From JAGQIB01 sp041393395 (GTDB taxonomy: Bacteria > ARS69): a DNA stretch of 64,000 nt. Shown here one piece after another: positions 57,353-64,000 of the stretch (within the stretch, counting starts at the first letter, position 1; each line of letters starts with the position of its first letter). The DNA is taken from NCBI GenBank assembly GCA_041393395.1, contig JAWKKG010000004.1, positions 186,001 through 250,000 on the forward strand, given 5' to 3'. Position numbers and translations under genes: made by a program. The notes beneath the pieces were generated by a model. It searched no databases. It was not told the origin of the DNA and worked only from the letters and a program-made list of their open reading frames with translations.

Positions 57353-57382
57353 TTGACACCGAGGCGCTCACCGGAGTACAAC
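57353..57382 (+). promoter_or_regulatory. Promoter of the secreted 239-aa protein
   Basis: Perfect -35 TTGACA (57353-57358), 18-nt spacer, -10 TACAAC (57377-57382, four of six). The leader to the ATG at 57525 is about 135 nt and ends in the strong ribosome site AAGGAGAGG. Nothing else was found in the 286-nt divergent gap, including for the TTG-start gene on the other strand. Confidence 0.55.
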
Positions 57383-57524
57383 GGATCCAGCGATCGGAGA
57401 GTGGGAGCCGGCGGTTCGAGCCGGGCCCGCGATCCGGGAGTGGTCCGACCGCCCGACCCTCGATGCGGGTCCCCGCCGGGGCGCGGGCGGCGAATCCGTA
57501 GGTCGACCGAAGGAGAGGAATCCG

Positions 57525-58244
57525 ATGCGTACCCTGGCTACCTTGCTCGCCGTCGCCGTGATCTCGCTCGCGACGAACGCGAACGCCGCCTCGCCGACCG
57601 TGGCGGGCTTCGACGGCGGGAACAACGACGGCTTCAGCGGCAACGCTCTGTTCGAAGCCACCGACGGGAATCCCGGCGGCTGCGCCCGTCACGTGACCGA
57701 CCTGTTCTTCAACGAGCTGCGGACGGGCGGGGTGGGCGAGCCCGTGAATCCGAACTTCCTCGGCGACTACTCGCTCTTCCAGAGCGTGACGTTCTCCGTG
57801 GACGTGAAGGCCAACATGCTGACGGACTTCATCGGCAATCCGATCGTCCGCTCGATCGGCATCGCGCTGAAGGACCGCGACATCATGGGGCCGAGCGGTC
57901 CCTCCGGTGTGTTCTTCGAACTCGGCCTGATCGGCACCGGCGTCACGCCCGACTGGACGACGTACTCGGTCACGATCGACGACCCCACGGCCATCGGCCT
58001 GCCGGCCGGCTGGATCGGCTTCGGCGACGAGGACCCGAACACGTTCGAGCCGGTGCTTCCCGCCGGCGCGACGTTCGCCACCGTCCTCGCCAGCGTCGAC
58101 GAGTTCCAGGTCACGGGCGCCGTTCCGGGCTACTTCTACACGAACGCGTTCTGGGACGTGCAGATCGACAACATCACGCTGGAGACGGGCCCCGTCTCCG
58201 TGGAGTCGGCGACCTGGTCCTCCGTGAAGGCGCTCTATCGATAG
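57525..58244 (+). CDS. Secreted protein with VESATW-type C-terminal tail (239 aa)
   Basis: Signal peptide 1-21 (LLAVAVISLATNANA). The mature part (FDGGNNDGFSGNALFEATDGNPGGCARHVTDLFFNELRTGG, QSVTFSVDVKANMLTDFIGNPIVRSIGIAL, WTTYSVTIDDPTAIGLPAGWIGFG) looks like a jelly-roll/laminin-G-like sandwich of the kind found in environmental secreted proteins; no catalytic residues are seen. It ends SVESATWSSVKALYR, nearly identical to the tail of the beta-helix protein at 48616-50358. ATG at 57525 has AAGGAGAGG upstream. A strong hairpin terminator follows 28 nt after the stop. Function unknown; probably cell-surface or extracellular. Confidence 0.88.
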   Translation: MRTLATLLAVAVISLATNANAASPTVAGFDGGNNDGFSGNALFEATDGNPGGCARHVTDLFFNELRTGGVGEPVNPNFLGDYSLFQSVTFSVDVKANMLTDFIGNPIVRSIGIALKDRDIMGPSGPSGVFFELGLIGTGVTPDWTTYSVTIDDPTAIGLPAGWIGFGDEDPNTFEPVLPAGATFATVLASVDEFQVTGAVPGYFYTNAFWDVQIDNITLETGPVSVESATWSSVKALYR

Positions 58245-58272
58245 CGTTCGCTCGTCACGACGTGAATCACCG

Positions 58273-58306
58273 CGATGCCCGGGTGTCCTGCGACGCCCGG
58301 GCATCG
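58273..58306. terminator. Bidirectional intrinsic-type hairpin
   Basis: Arms 58273-58287 and 58292-58306 (15 bp with one T-G wobble; core CGATGCCCGGG/CCCGGGCATCG) and a four-base loop CTGC form a very stable stem between two convergent genes. The T-tract is short (TCTCGTT), as often in GC-rich genomes. It likely serves both strands. Confidence 0.7.
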
Positions 58307-58330
58307 TCTCGTTCGGAGGGTCGGGGCAAC

Positions 58331-59329
58331 CTACCTCGCCCCGTAGTGGAACGCCGTCCCCTCTTCGTTGCGATCCGTCGCGGGCGGGGGCGTCGGCGAG
58401 AGAGCGGACACCTCGGCCCGGAGATCCGCGGTCATCGGGATGTCCAGCGCTCCGAGCGACGCCTCGAGCTGCTCCGCGCTTCGCGCTCCGAGGATCGGCG
58501 CGGTCACGGCCGGGTGCGACGCGACCCACGCGACCGCGAGTGCGGCCGGCTCCCACCCACGTTCCCGGGCGAAGATCGCGAATCGTGTCGCCGCGTCCTG
58601 GACGTCGTCCCCCGCGTACCGCGTCGCGTACATCTTGTTGCGGACGAGACGATCCTCCGCGGATGCGCCGCCTCCTGCCGCCGCGTACTTGCCGGTGAGG
58701 AGGCCGCCCCCGAGTGGACTGTACGGGATGACGCCGATCGCTTCCGACGCGGCCAGCGGGAGGATCTCGACCTCCGCCTGACGTTTCACGAGGTTGTACA
58801 TGGGCTGGATCACCTCGAATCGGTTCCACCCGCGGGCGGCGGAGATTCCGAGTCCCTTGGCGACCTGCCACGCCGCGAAGTTGCTGGCGCCGAGGTAGAG
58901 GACCTTGCCGGATCGCACCAGATCCTCCAGCGCGCGCAACGTGTCCTCGAGCGGGGTGACGTCGTCGAAGCGGTGGACGAAGTAGACGTCGAGGCGATCG
59001 GTTCCGAGCCGGCGCAGACTCCGTTCCACGGACCGACTCAGATGCCGGCGGGTCGCACCGCGCGCGTTCGGGTCTTCCGAGGTGGGGAAGTAGGCCTTGC
59101 TCGTGAGGAGCACGTCGTCGCGCTCGGCAGCGACGAGACGACCGAGGATCTCCTCGGAGCGACCGCCGGCGTAGACGTCCGCGCAGTCGAAGAAGTTGAT
59201 ACCGGCCTCGCGAGCCCGCCGGTACAGCGCCACCGACGTTTCCTCGTTGGCCTCCGCGCCGAACGTCATCGTTCCGAGCGCGAGGCCGGAGACCTTCACG
59301 CCGGTCCGCCCCAGGTACTTCATCTCCAT
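58331..59329 (-). CDS. Aldo/keto reductase
   Basis: A 332-aa NAD(P)H-dependent oxidoreductase of the AKR superfamily with a (beta/alpha)8 barrel. The catalytic tetrad is Asp48, Tyr53 (FFDCADVYAGG), Lys78 (LLTSKAY) and His119 (VYFVHRFDD); cofactor-binding regions YLGASNFAAWQ, IPYSPLGGGLLTGKY and PILGARSAEQLEASL follow. The family is close to the YajO/Tas-like aldehyde/ketone reductases; the natural substrate is unknown. ATG at 59329 or the in-frame ATG at 59323 may be used; no strong ribosome site decides between them. It converges on the 239-aa gene at the hairpin and stands alone, so no pathway is implied. Confidence 0.95.
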   Translation of the reverse strand: MEMKYLGRTGVKVSGLALGTMTFGAEANEETSVALYRRAREAGINFFDCADVYAGGRSEEILGRLVAAERDDVLLTSKAYFPTSEDPNARGATRRHLSRSVERSLRRLGTDRLDVYFVHRFDDVTPLEDTLRALEDLVRSGKVLYLGASNFAAWQVAKGLGISAARGWNRFEVIQPMYNLVKRQAEVEILPLAASEAIGVIPYSPLGGGLLTGKYAAAGGGASAEDRLVRNKMYATRYAGDDVQDAATRFAIFARERGWEPAALAVAWVASHPAVTAPILGARSAEQLEASLGALDIPMTADLRAEVSALSPTPPPATDRNEEGTAFHYGAR

Positions 59330-59437
59330 GGCGAGGGCCCCCTTTTCGGGCAGTATGCCACGGAAGACGAACGAGCGAGCGATTCGGCGTCGCCTCGGCA
59401 GTGGGTCAGACCGACCCCCGACCGGCGCCTCTCTCGG

Positions 59438-60520
59438 CTACTTCAGGAAGACGATCTTCTCCTGGTCGACCCGGTCTCCGCCGACGAGCCGCACGAAGTA
59501 CACCCCACCGGGGAGCGAACGGCCCGCATCATCGACGCCATCCCACGCGATCGTGTGCCGCCCGACGGAGCGGAACTCGGACACGAGCGTCTGCACGCGT
59601 CGTCCGCCGACGTCGAACACCGCGAGGGAGATCGGACCCGCGGTCGCGACCGAGAACGCGACGTTCGTGCGGTGCCGGAACGGGTTCGGGAAAGCCGCCT
59701 CGAGACGCGCGCCCGGCTCGGACACGTCGAGCTCGGCCACGGCCGTCGGCGCGACGTTGCCTTTCCAGTCGAAACCGGAGCAGCTCGTGACCGTCGCCGC
59801 GCCGAGGTACTCGGTCTCGTCCGACGTGCGGATCGAGGACATGCCGTTCCAGTCGAAGGTCACGGCGCTCGTTCCCGAGATGGTGCCGGTGGAGCCCACG
59901 GGAATGATGTTGTTCCCGCCGGCGAAGGCGAGGAGGAAACCCGAGAGGCTGAAGGAGACCCCGAACGAGAACGGGATGTCGACTTCCACGACGCCGGGGG
60001 CGGGAACCGTTCCGGTCGTCGACTCCGGGGGGACCTGGCTGCTGTTGTACGCCCGGCCGCCGCTGACCTGATAGACGGTTCCTCCGTCTCGCGACAGGAA
60101 GAGCTGATAGACCGTGCTCATTCCCTGCGCGACACCCGGACCCGTCGCGGCTTGCACGAACTCCGGTGTGCCCTGCGTGTCGATCACGGCCGTCAGGATG
60201 CCCGGCGTGAACTGCGCGACACCGGGCGCCGTGATCAGGATCTGATCGTCGAACTCGGCGATCGCGTTCATTCCGCCGTCGGACGAGTTCTCCGGCAGGT
60301 CGACCGCGGCGCTCGCGGACAGCGCTCCGAAGTCGGCGATCGCCTGGAAGCCGCCGAACGGCGACGTATTCGTGGCGACCGCGGGCACGGGCGGACCCGA
60401 CACGACGACGGCCCCGGCTCGGGCGCTGACGTCACACTGGGCCCGGGTCATCCCCGGAAACGCGAGGATCGAAAGCAGCAGGACGCAACCGATCGGGCGG
60501 GACGGGACATGGTGCGGCAT
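59438..60520 (-). CDS. Secreted protein with FlgD-like C-terminal domain (360 aa)
   Basis: Signal peptide 1-28 (GCVLLLSILAFPGMTRAQ). Residues about 30-270 are beta-rich and low in charge (GGFQAIADFGALSASAAVDLPENSS, FLSRDGGTVYQVSGGRAYN, VPAPGVVEVDIPFSFGVSFSLSGFLLAFAGG) without a recognised domain. The last about 80 residues (FPNPFRHRTNVAFSVATAGPISLAVFDVGGRRVQTLV, GRSLPGGVYFVRLVGG, EKIVFLK) are a FlgD-like/Por-sorting-like domain. ATG at 60520 has GGGAG seven bases upstream. Probably extracellular or surface-bound; function unknown. The 250-nt gap to the divergent gene at 60771 shows no convincing promoter in either direction. Confidence 0.88.
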   Translation of the reverse strand: MPHHVPSRPIGCVLLLSILAFPGMTRAQCDVSARAGAVVVSGPPVPAVATNTSPFGGFQAIADFGALSASAAVDLPENSSDGGMNAIAEFDDQILITAPGVAQFTPGILTAVIDTQGTPEFVQAATGPGVAQGMSTVYQLFLSRDGGTVYQVSGGRAYNSSQVPPESTTGTVPAPGVVEVDIPFSFGVSFSLSGFLLAFAGGNNIIPVGSTGTISGTSAVTFDWNGMSSIRTSDETEYLGAATVTSCSGFDWKGNVAPTAVAELDVSEPGARLEAAFPNPFRHRTNVAFSVATAGPISLAVFDVGGRRVQTLVSEFRSVGRHTIAWDGVDDAGRSLPGGVYFVRLVGGDRVDQEKIVFLK

Positions 60521-60770
60521 GGTGCGGCTCCCGGCGAGGGGGTCGAGGTCGCGGCGAGGCTCCCGCGCCGCCCGGTATCAACAAGCATAACGGATGGCTC
60601 CCCCCGGATTCACAGGCACGCGGCGCCGACCGCCGTGACGAGGCGATCCGCAGGTTCGGTGGCTCGCCCTGTCACCTCGGAGACCGTCTTGGCGCACGAA
60701 TCCCCGGCGTAGCTGGTTCCGAGCCCCGGACCGGTTCCGACCATCGACGACCCCGTTCGGAGGGAATCCC

Positions 60771-62264
60771 GTGTTCAAGCTCTCGACCTGGCCCCGATCA
60801 TCCCGCTCGCGCCGGACTCACTGGAGTCGCACCAATCCCGGCATCGACGCCGCCCGTGCGCGCGCCCTCCGGGGCGTGGCGGCGGTCGCGCTGTTGGTCG
60901 CGAATGCCGCCGCGTCCTCGCCCGCGGCGGGAGCGGCAATGGATCCCCCGGCGGCGTTCGAGGGACCGTCGCGGGGAATCGAGAGGTCGGCGGTCGGGAG
61001 TGCGTTCACCTATCAGGGCGAACTGATCCGGGCCGGATCGCCGGCCAACGGCCTCTTCGATTTCCAGTTCCGGCTGATGGACGCCGTGTCCGGAGGAGCG
61101 CAGATCGGAGCCACCGTTTCGATCGACGACGCGACGGTAGCTGACGGCCGGTTCACCGCCAGTCTGGACTTCGGCGTGGCGGCTTTCGGCGGCGGCGCCC
61201 GCTGGCTCGAGATCTCGGTTCGGCCGGGCAACGGTTCGACCTACACGCTGCTCGCGCCGCGGCAGGCGCTCACGCCGGCGCCCTATGCCGCCGCGCTTCC
61301 GAATGTCTACACGAACGACGCCGCGAATTTCGTCGGGGTGGGCAGGTCGACTCCGCTGGTGTCGACCGAACGGTTCGCCGTCCACGGTGAGACGGGACCG
61401 GGCTCGTACGGCGGCATGTACGTCGACACGAGCGACCCCGCGGGCCTGCCCTACTATGGTTTCGGGACCGGCGGAACGATCCGAGCCTGGACGTACTTCG
61501 ACGGCGGGAGCTCCACCTGGCGCCTCTACAACGGCGGCTATCGACTGTCGGTCGGGAGCGGGGCCGGTCTGGTGGTGGAAGACACGAGCGTTTCGGACGG
61601 CATCCAGATACACCACACGTCGGACGACGGTCTCCAGATCGGAACGGGCTCCAACTATCCGATCTATGGCGTCTACATTCCGAGCCCCGGCGTCCCGAAC
61701 ATCGATCTCCTGGTCTACACCTCGAACGCCTCGGGGAACTACGCGCTCTACACCACCGACAACATCGAAGCCGGCACGGTGACGCTGACGGCCCAGAAGG
61801 TGATCGCCCGCGTGGACGCCGTGGCGCCCCTGGATCGCGGAGTCGTGGTGGCGGCCGCCGGCGTCGGCGATCCGATCGAAGGCGGGAGCGATCGTCTCCC
61901 CGCGATCCGCGCGGCCGGACCGGACGCGAGCGGCGTCGTCGGCGTTCTCGCGACGCGGTTGGACTGGGAACTCGCGCCGGGCAAGGAGGCCGAGGGCGAG
62001 ATCGTCCTGATGCCGGCCGAGGGCCCGGCCCGACCGGGGGATCTCGTCGCGATCATCACCCAGGGAGTCGCGGACGTTCTCGTGCAACCGGGGGCGCGCG
62101 TCACGCGGGGGGCACGCTTGACGGCGGACGACGTCGGCGTCGTTCGACCGCTGCGGGCGGAGAGTCTCAACGGCATGTCCGTGACCGAGGGCGCCCCCGT
62201 GGTCGGTGTGGCGCTGGCGGATGCGAACGGCGGCACCGTTCCGGTCTTCGTGAACGTGCATTGA
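60771..62264 (+). CDS. Large secreted protein of unknown function (497 aa)
   Basis: GTG start with CGGAGGG upstream; an N-terminal basic region followed by a hydrophobic segment (about 33-57, LRGVAAVALLVANAAASSPAAGAA) exports the protein. The next 120 residues carry a recognisable environmental-protein block (FTYQGELIRAGSPANGLFDFQFRLMDAVSGG, LDFG, ARWLEISVRPG, LLAPRQALTPAPYAAAL). The middle is Gly/Ser/Thr-rich beta structure (SGAGLVVEDTSVSDGIQIHHTSDDGLQIGTGS), and the C-terminal 150 residues (APLDRGVVVAAAGVGDPIEGG, EGEIVLMPAEGPARPGDLVAIITQG, ARLTADDVGVV) resemble phage-type surface or tail-associated domains. No enzyme motif is seen. It is followed after 13 nt by a FlgD-tailed protein, so the two form an operon. 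Confidence 0.85.
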   Translation: MFKLSTWPRSSRSRRTHWSRTNPGIDAARARALRGVAAVALLVANAAASSPAAGAAMDPPAAFEGPSRGIERSAVGSAFTYQGELIRAGSPANGLFDFQFRLMDAVSGGAQIGATVSIDDATVADGRFTASLDFGVAAFGGGARWLEISVRPGNGSTYTLLAPRQALTPAPYAAALPNVYTNDAANFVGVGRSTPLVSTERFAVHGETGPGSYGGMYVDTSDPAGLPYYGFGTGGTIRAWTYFDGGSSTWRLYNGGYRLSVGSGAGLVVEDTSVSDGIQIHHTSDDGLQIGTGSNYPIYGVYIPSPGVPNIDLLVYTSNASGNYALYTTDNIEAGTVTLTAQKVIARVDAVAPLDRGVVVAAAGVGDPIEGGSDRLPAIRAAGPDASGVVGVLATRLDWELAPGKEAEGEIVLMPAEGPARPGDLVAIITQGVADVLVQPGARVTRGARLTADDVGVVRPLRAESLNGMSVTEGAPVVGVALADANGGTVPVFVNVH

Positions 62265-62277
62265 CGGGGAGGACGAG

Positions 62278-62853
62278 ATGATCCGACACATGAGATGGGC
62301 GGGATGCATCGCGGCTCTGCTCGGGATCGGGTGGTCGGCACCGACCGCGGGGGTGGCCCAGACCGGAGGCGAGTTCGATCTGTCCTGGAGCACGATCGAT
62401 GCGGGCGGCGCATCGTGGCTGGCAGGAGGTGACTTCCTGCTCGGTGGCACCTCCGGCCAGCCGGACGCCGGCGTGCTGACCGGCGGTGAGTTCGTGCTCG
62501 CGGGCGGCTTCTGGGGGGGCGGGGTGGTTGCGACCGCCGTGCCGGATGGCGAGTTCGGCCCGGTCTCGTCGCCGTCCATCGCTCGCCTGTACCGGGTCGC
62601 GCCGAATCCTTTCGACCCGAGTACCGAGATCTCGTTCGACCTGGCCGAGCCGGGCGACGTCCGTCTCGCCGTCTACAACTTGCAGGGACGTCTCGTTCGC
62701 CGGTTGATGTCCGGCCCGCGACCGGCGGGCCGGTACCGCCAGGTCTGGGACGGTCACGACGACTCGGGCGCCGCCGTCGCGAGCGGAGTCTACTTCGTGA
62801 CCATCGACGCCGGCCCGTTCCACGCCCGTCAGAAGGCGGTGCTGCTTCGCTAG
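62278..62853 (+). CDS. Small secreted protein with FlgD-like C-terminal domain
   Basis: A 191-aa protein. Signal peptide 1-28 (CIAALLGIGWSAPTAGVAQ), then a short Gly-rich block with recurring TGGEF/GGDF units (GGEFDLSWSTIDAGGASWLAGGDFLLGGTSGQPDAGVLTGGEF), common in uncultured FCB-group secreted proteins, and a C-terminal FlgD-like domain (APNPFDPSTEISFDLAEPGDVRLAVYNLQGRLV, SGVYFVTIDAG, KAVLLR). ATG at 62278 follows GGGGAGGA. It is probably a partner or anchor for the product of the preceding gene, from which it is only 13 nt away. Confidence 0.87.
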   Translation: MIRHMRWAGCIAALLGIGWSAPTAGVAQTGGEFDLSWSTIDAGGASWLAGGDFLLGGTSGQPDAGVLTGGEFVLAGGFWGGGVVATAVPDGEFGPVSSPSIARLYRVAPNPFDPSTEISFDLAEPGDVRLAVYNLQGRLVRRLMSGPRPAGRYRQVWDGHDDSGAAVASGVYFVTIDAGPFHARQKAVLLR

Positions 62854-62888
62854 CGGGTCGCGTCCCGGGCGAGCGGCGAGCGCGAAGG

Positions 62889-64000
62889 CTACCGCGCGAT
62901 GCGCACGATCCGCTGCGCCTCGGACCGCTCGCCCTGGACGACCCGCGCGAAGTAGACACCCGGGGCCGAGGCGCCTTCCCAGACGATCTCGTGTGAGCCG
63001 GCCGCGCGCACGCCGTCGACGAGCGTCTCCACCCTTCGGCCCGCGACATCGAAGATCTCGACCCGCGTGTTCGCGGTGGACGGTACCGTGAACCGGAGCG
63101 TGACGCCCGCCCGCGTCGGGTTCGGCGCCGCCGAGAGTGAAAGGCTGGAGGATGCGGCGGGCGCGACGGGCGTCCAGACCGCCGAACCGGGAAGCAACCG
63201 GTACGCGCTCGCGCCGTCGGTCGCGACGAAGATCGCGCCCGAGACGGAGTCGTACGTGACTTCGCGGATCGGGGACGCGGCGGGAAGCCCGTCCGCCACG
63301 AACCCGATGCCCTCCACGTACACGGAGTTCGCGGTGGCGAGGATCAAGCGCTCGCCGGCGGCGTCGCGATCCGCGGCGACCAAAGTCTCGCCCGAGTAGC
63401 CGGGAAGCGCGACGGGACTCCAGCTCAGCCCGGCATCCGTCGTGCGGTACGTTCCCGCCGTCCGGTAGACGGCGAAGAACTCGCTCGCGGAGGACGATCC
63501 GCCGGAACCCGGGCGTGCGAACAGCGCGACCCCGATGTTCGACGGAAGGCCGCTGCTGCGCACGGTCCAGGTCACGCCGCCGTCCGTCGACTGCTGCACG
63601 TCGCCCGGCACCTCCCCTCGGATCGCCCACAACGTGCTCGCCGTCTCGACGTAGGCGTCGGCCGCGAGGAACCCGGTGTGGACCGTCGCGAAAAAGAGCG
63701 GGAGGTTCGGGACGGGCATCCCGCGACAGAGGTAGGGGAGGGAGCCGTCGATCCACAGGAACACGGTCGTGTCCGAAGGATCCGCGGCGATGAGCACGGG
63801 GTCGCCCGACCATCCGTTCTCGGGCAGGACGTCGACGAAGCCGTCCTGCCAGGTGTCGCCGCCGTCCGTCGAGCGGCGCAACTGCGGGTCCCCCGTGTCG
63901 CTGGTGTAGTTCACTCCGGCTTCGTAGAGGAGCCCCGCCGTGTGGCGACTCGCGAAGTAGTCGCGGATGCTGAAGGGCCCGAGCGAGCCGCCGTGGAACT
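62889..64000 (-). CDS. Secreted BNR/sortilin-like repeat protein with FlgD-like tail (partial, right edge)
   Basis: The frame is open to the right edge, so the start is missing; about 369 residues are visible. They contain repeats of the YRTTDAGLSWSPV, RRSTDGGDTWQDG and QSTDGGVTWTVRSSGLP type, the Asp-box (BNR) form of beta-propellers used for carbohydrate or protein binding. The C-terminal 75 residues (AAPNPTRAGVTLRFTVPSTANTRVEIFDVAGRRVETLV, APGVYFARVVQG, QRIVRIAR) are a FlgD-like sorting-type domain. It is therefore likely a cell-surface or released adhesin-like protein. It converges on the previous gene with 35 nt between. Confidence 0.88.
   Translation of the reverse strand, partial: FHGGSLGPFSIRDYFASRHTAGLLYEAGVNYTSDTGDPQLRRSTDGGDTWQDGFVDVLPENGWSGDPVLIAADPSDTTVFLWIDGSLPYLCRGMPVPNLPLFFATVHTGFLAADAYVETASTLWAIRGEVPGDVQQSTDGGVTWTVRSSGLPSNIGVALFARPGSGGSSSASEFFAVYRTAGTYRTTDAGLSWSPVALPGYSGETLVAADRDAAGERLILATANSVYVEGIGFVADGLPAASPIREVTYDSVSGAIFVATDGASAYRLLPGSAVWTPVAPAASSSLSLSAAPNPTRAGVTLRFTVPSTANTRVEIFDVAGRRVETLVDGVRAAGSHEIVWEGASAPGVYFARVVQGERSEAQRIVRIAR

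Noticed and set aside
58331..59329. Aldo/keto reductase as a tailoring enzyme of the NRPS-PKS product
   Set aside because: It is 27 kb away, stands alone and belongs to a general-purpose reductase group.

Overview
The window comes from a very GC-rich bacterium. Several secreted proteins end in FlgD-like/Por-sorting-like C-terminal domains, two others share a distinctive 15-residue C-terminal tail, and the gene set includes a LemA/TPM operon and a MacAB-type exporter. This suggests a member of the FCB group or a neighbouring uncultured phylum (Eisenbacteria/Krumholzibacteriota-like). That placement is inference; there is no rRNA in the window to test it.

Positions 1-31744 hold a hybrid lipopeptide-polyketide cluster. 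On the minus strand, in transcription order (right to left), are: a 6,686-aa megasynthetase (FAAL-ACP-C-A-T-E-C-A-T-C-A-T-C-A-T-C-A[FkbM-type MT]-T), a PKS module (KS-AT-degenerate KR-carrier), a stand-alone luciferase-like monooxygenase, a C-A-T NRPS module, and a further NRPS gene that runs off the left edge. Divergently on the plus strand are a type II thioesterase and an Sfp-type phosphopantetheinyl transferase. The order predicts an acyl chain activated by the FAAL, at least six amino acids (the first D-configured; the third ornithine-like; the fifth aspartate-like and possibly methylated), one malonate unit between residues five and six, and one oxidation. The terminating step is outside the window.

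Positions 31873-37337 carry a secreted FG-GAP repeat protein, a secreted protein of unknown function, a small SAM methyltransferase, and a minus-strand LemA-TPM-TPM operon. Positions 37556-44454 hold a plus-strand run: a DUF2064 transferase, a striking sodium:solute symporter fused to a porin-like beta-barrel, a radical SAM enzyme, a metallophosphoesterase-fold protein with altered metal motifs, and an SLC13-type transporter with RCK-C domains. Stop/start overlaps couple the central three. This run is the second candidate for an undescribed system.

Positions 44464-47728 are a MacAB-like ABC exporter operon. Positions 48106-50358 hold a secreted beta-helix protein followed by a diheme cytochrome whose 3' end lies in a 35-bp tandem repeat. 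Then come an unrecognised basic protein, lexA preceded by a perfect dyad, a tRNA-Glu(TTC) with its own promoter, a membrane protein with an M48 protease, and an unrecognised TTG-start protein. From 57525 to the right edge lie mostly secreted proteins plus one aldo/keto reductase.

All motif calls, adenylation codes and promoter hexamers were read by eye from the sequence. No database search or structure prediction was run.
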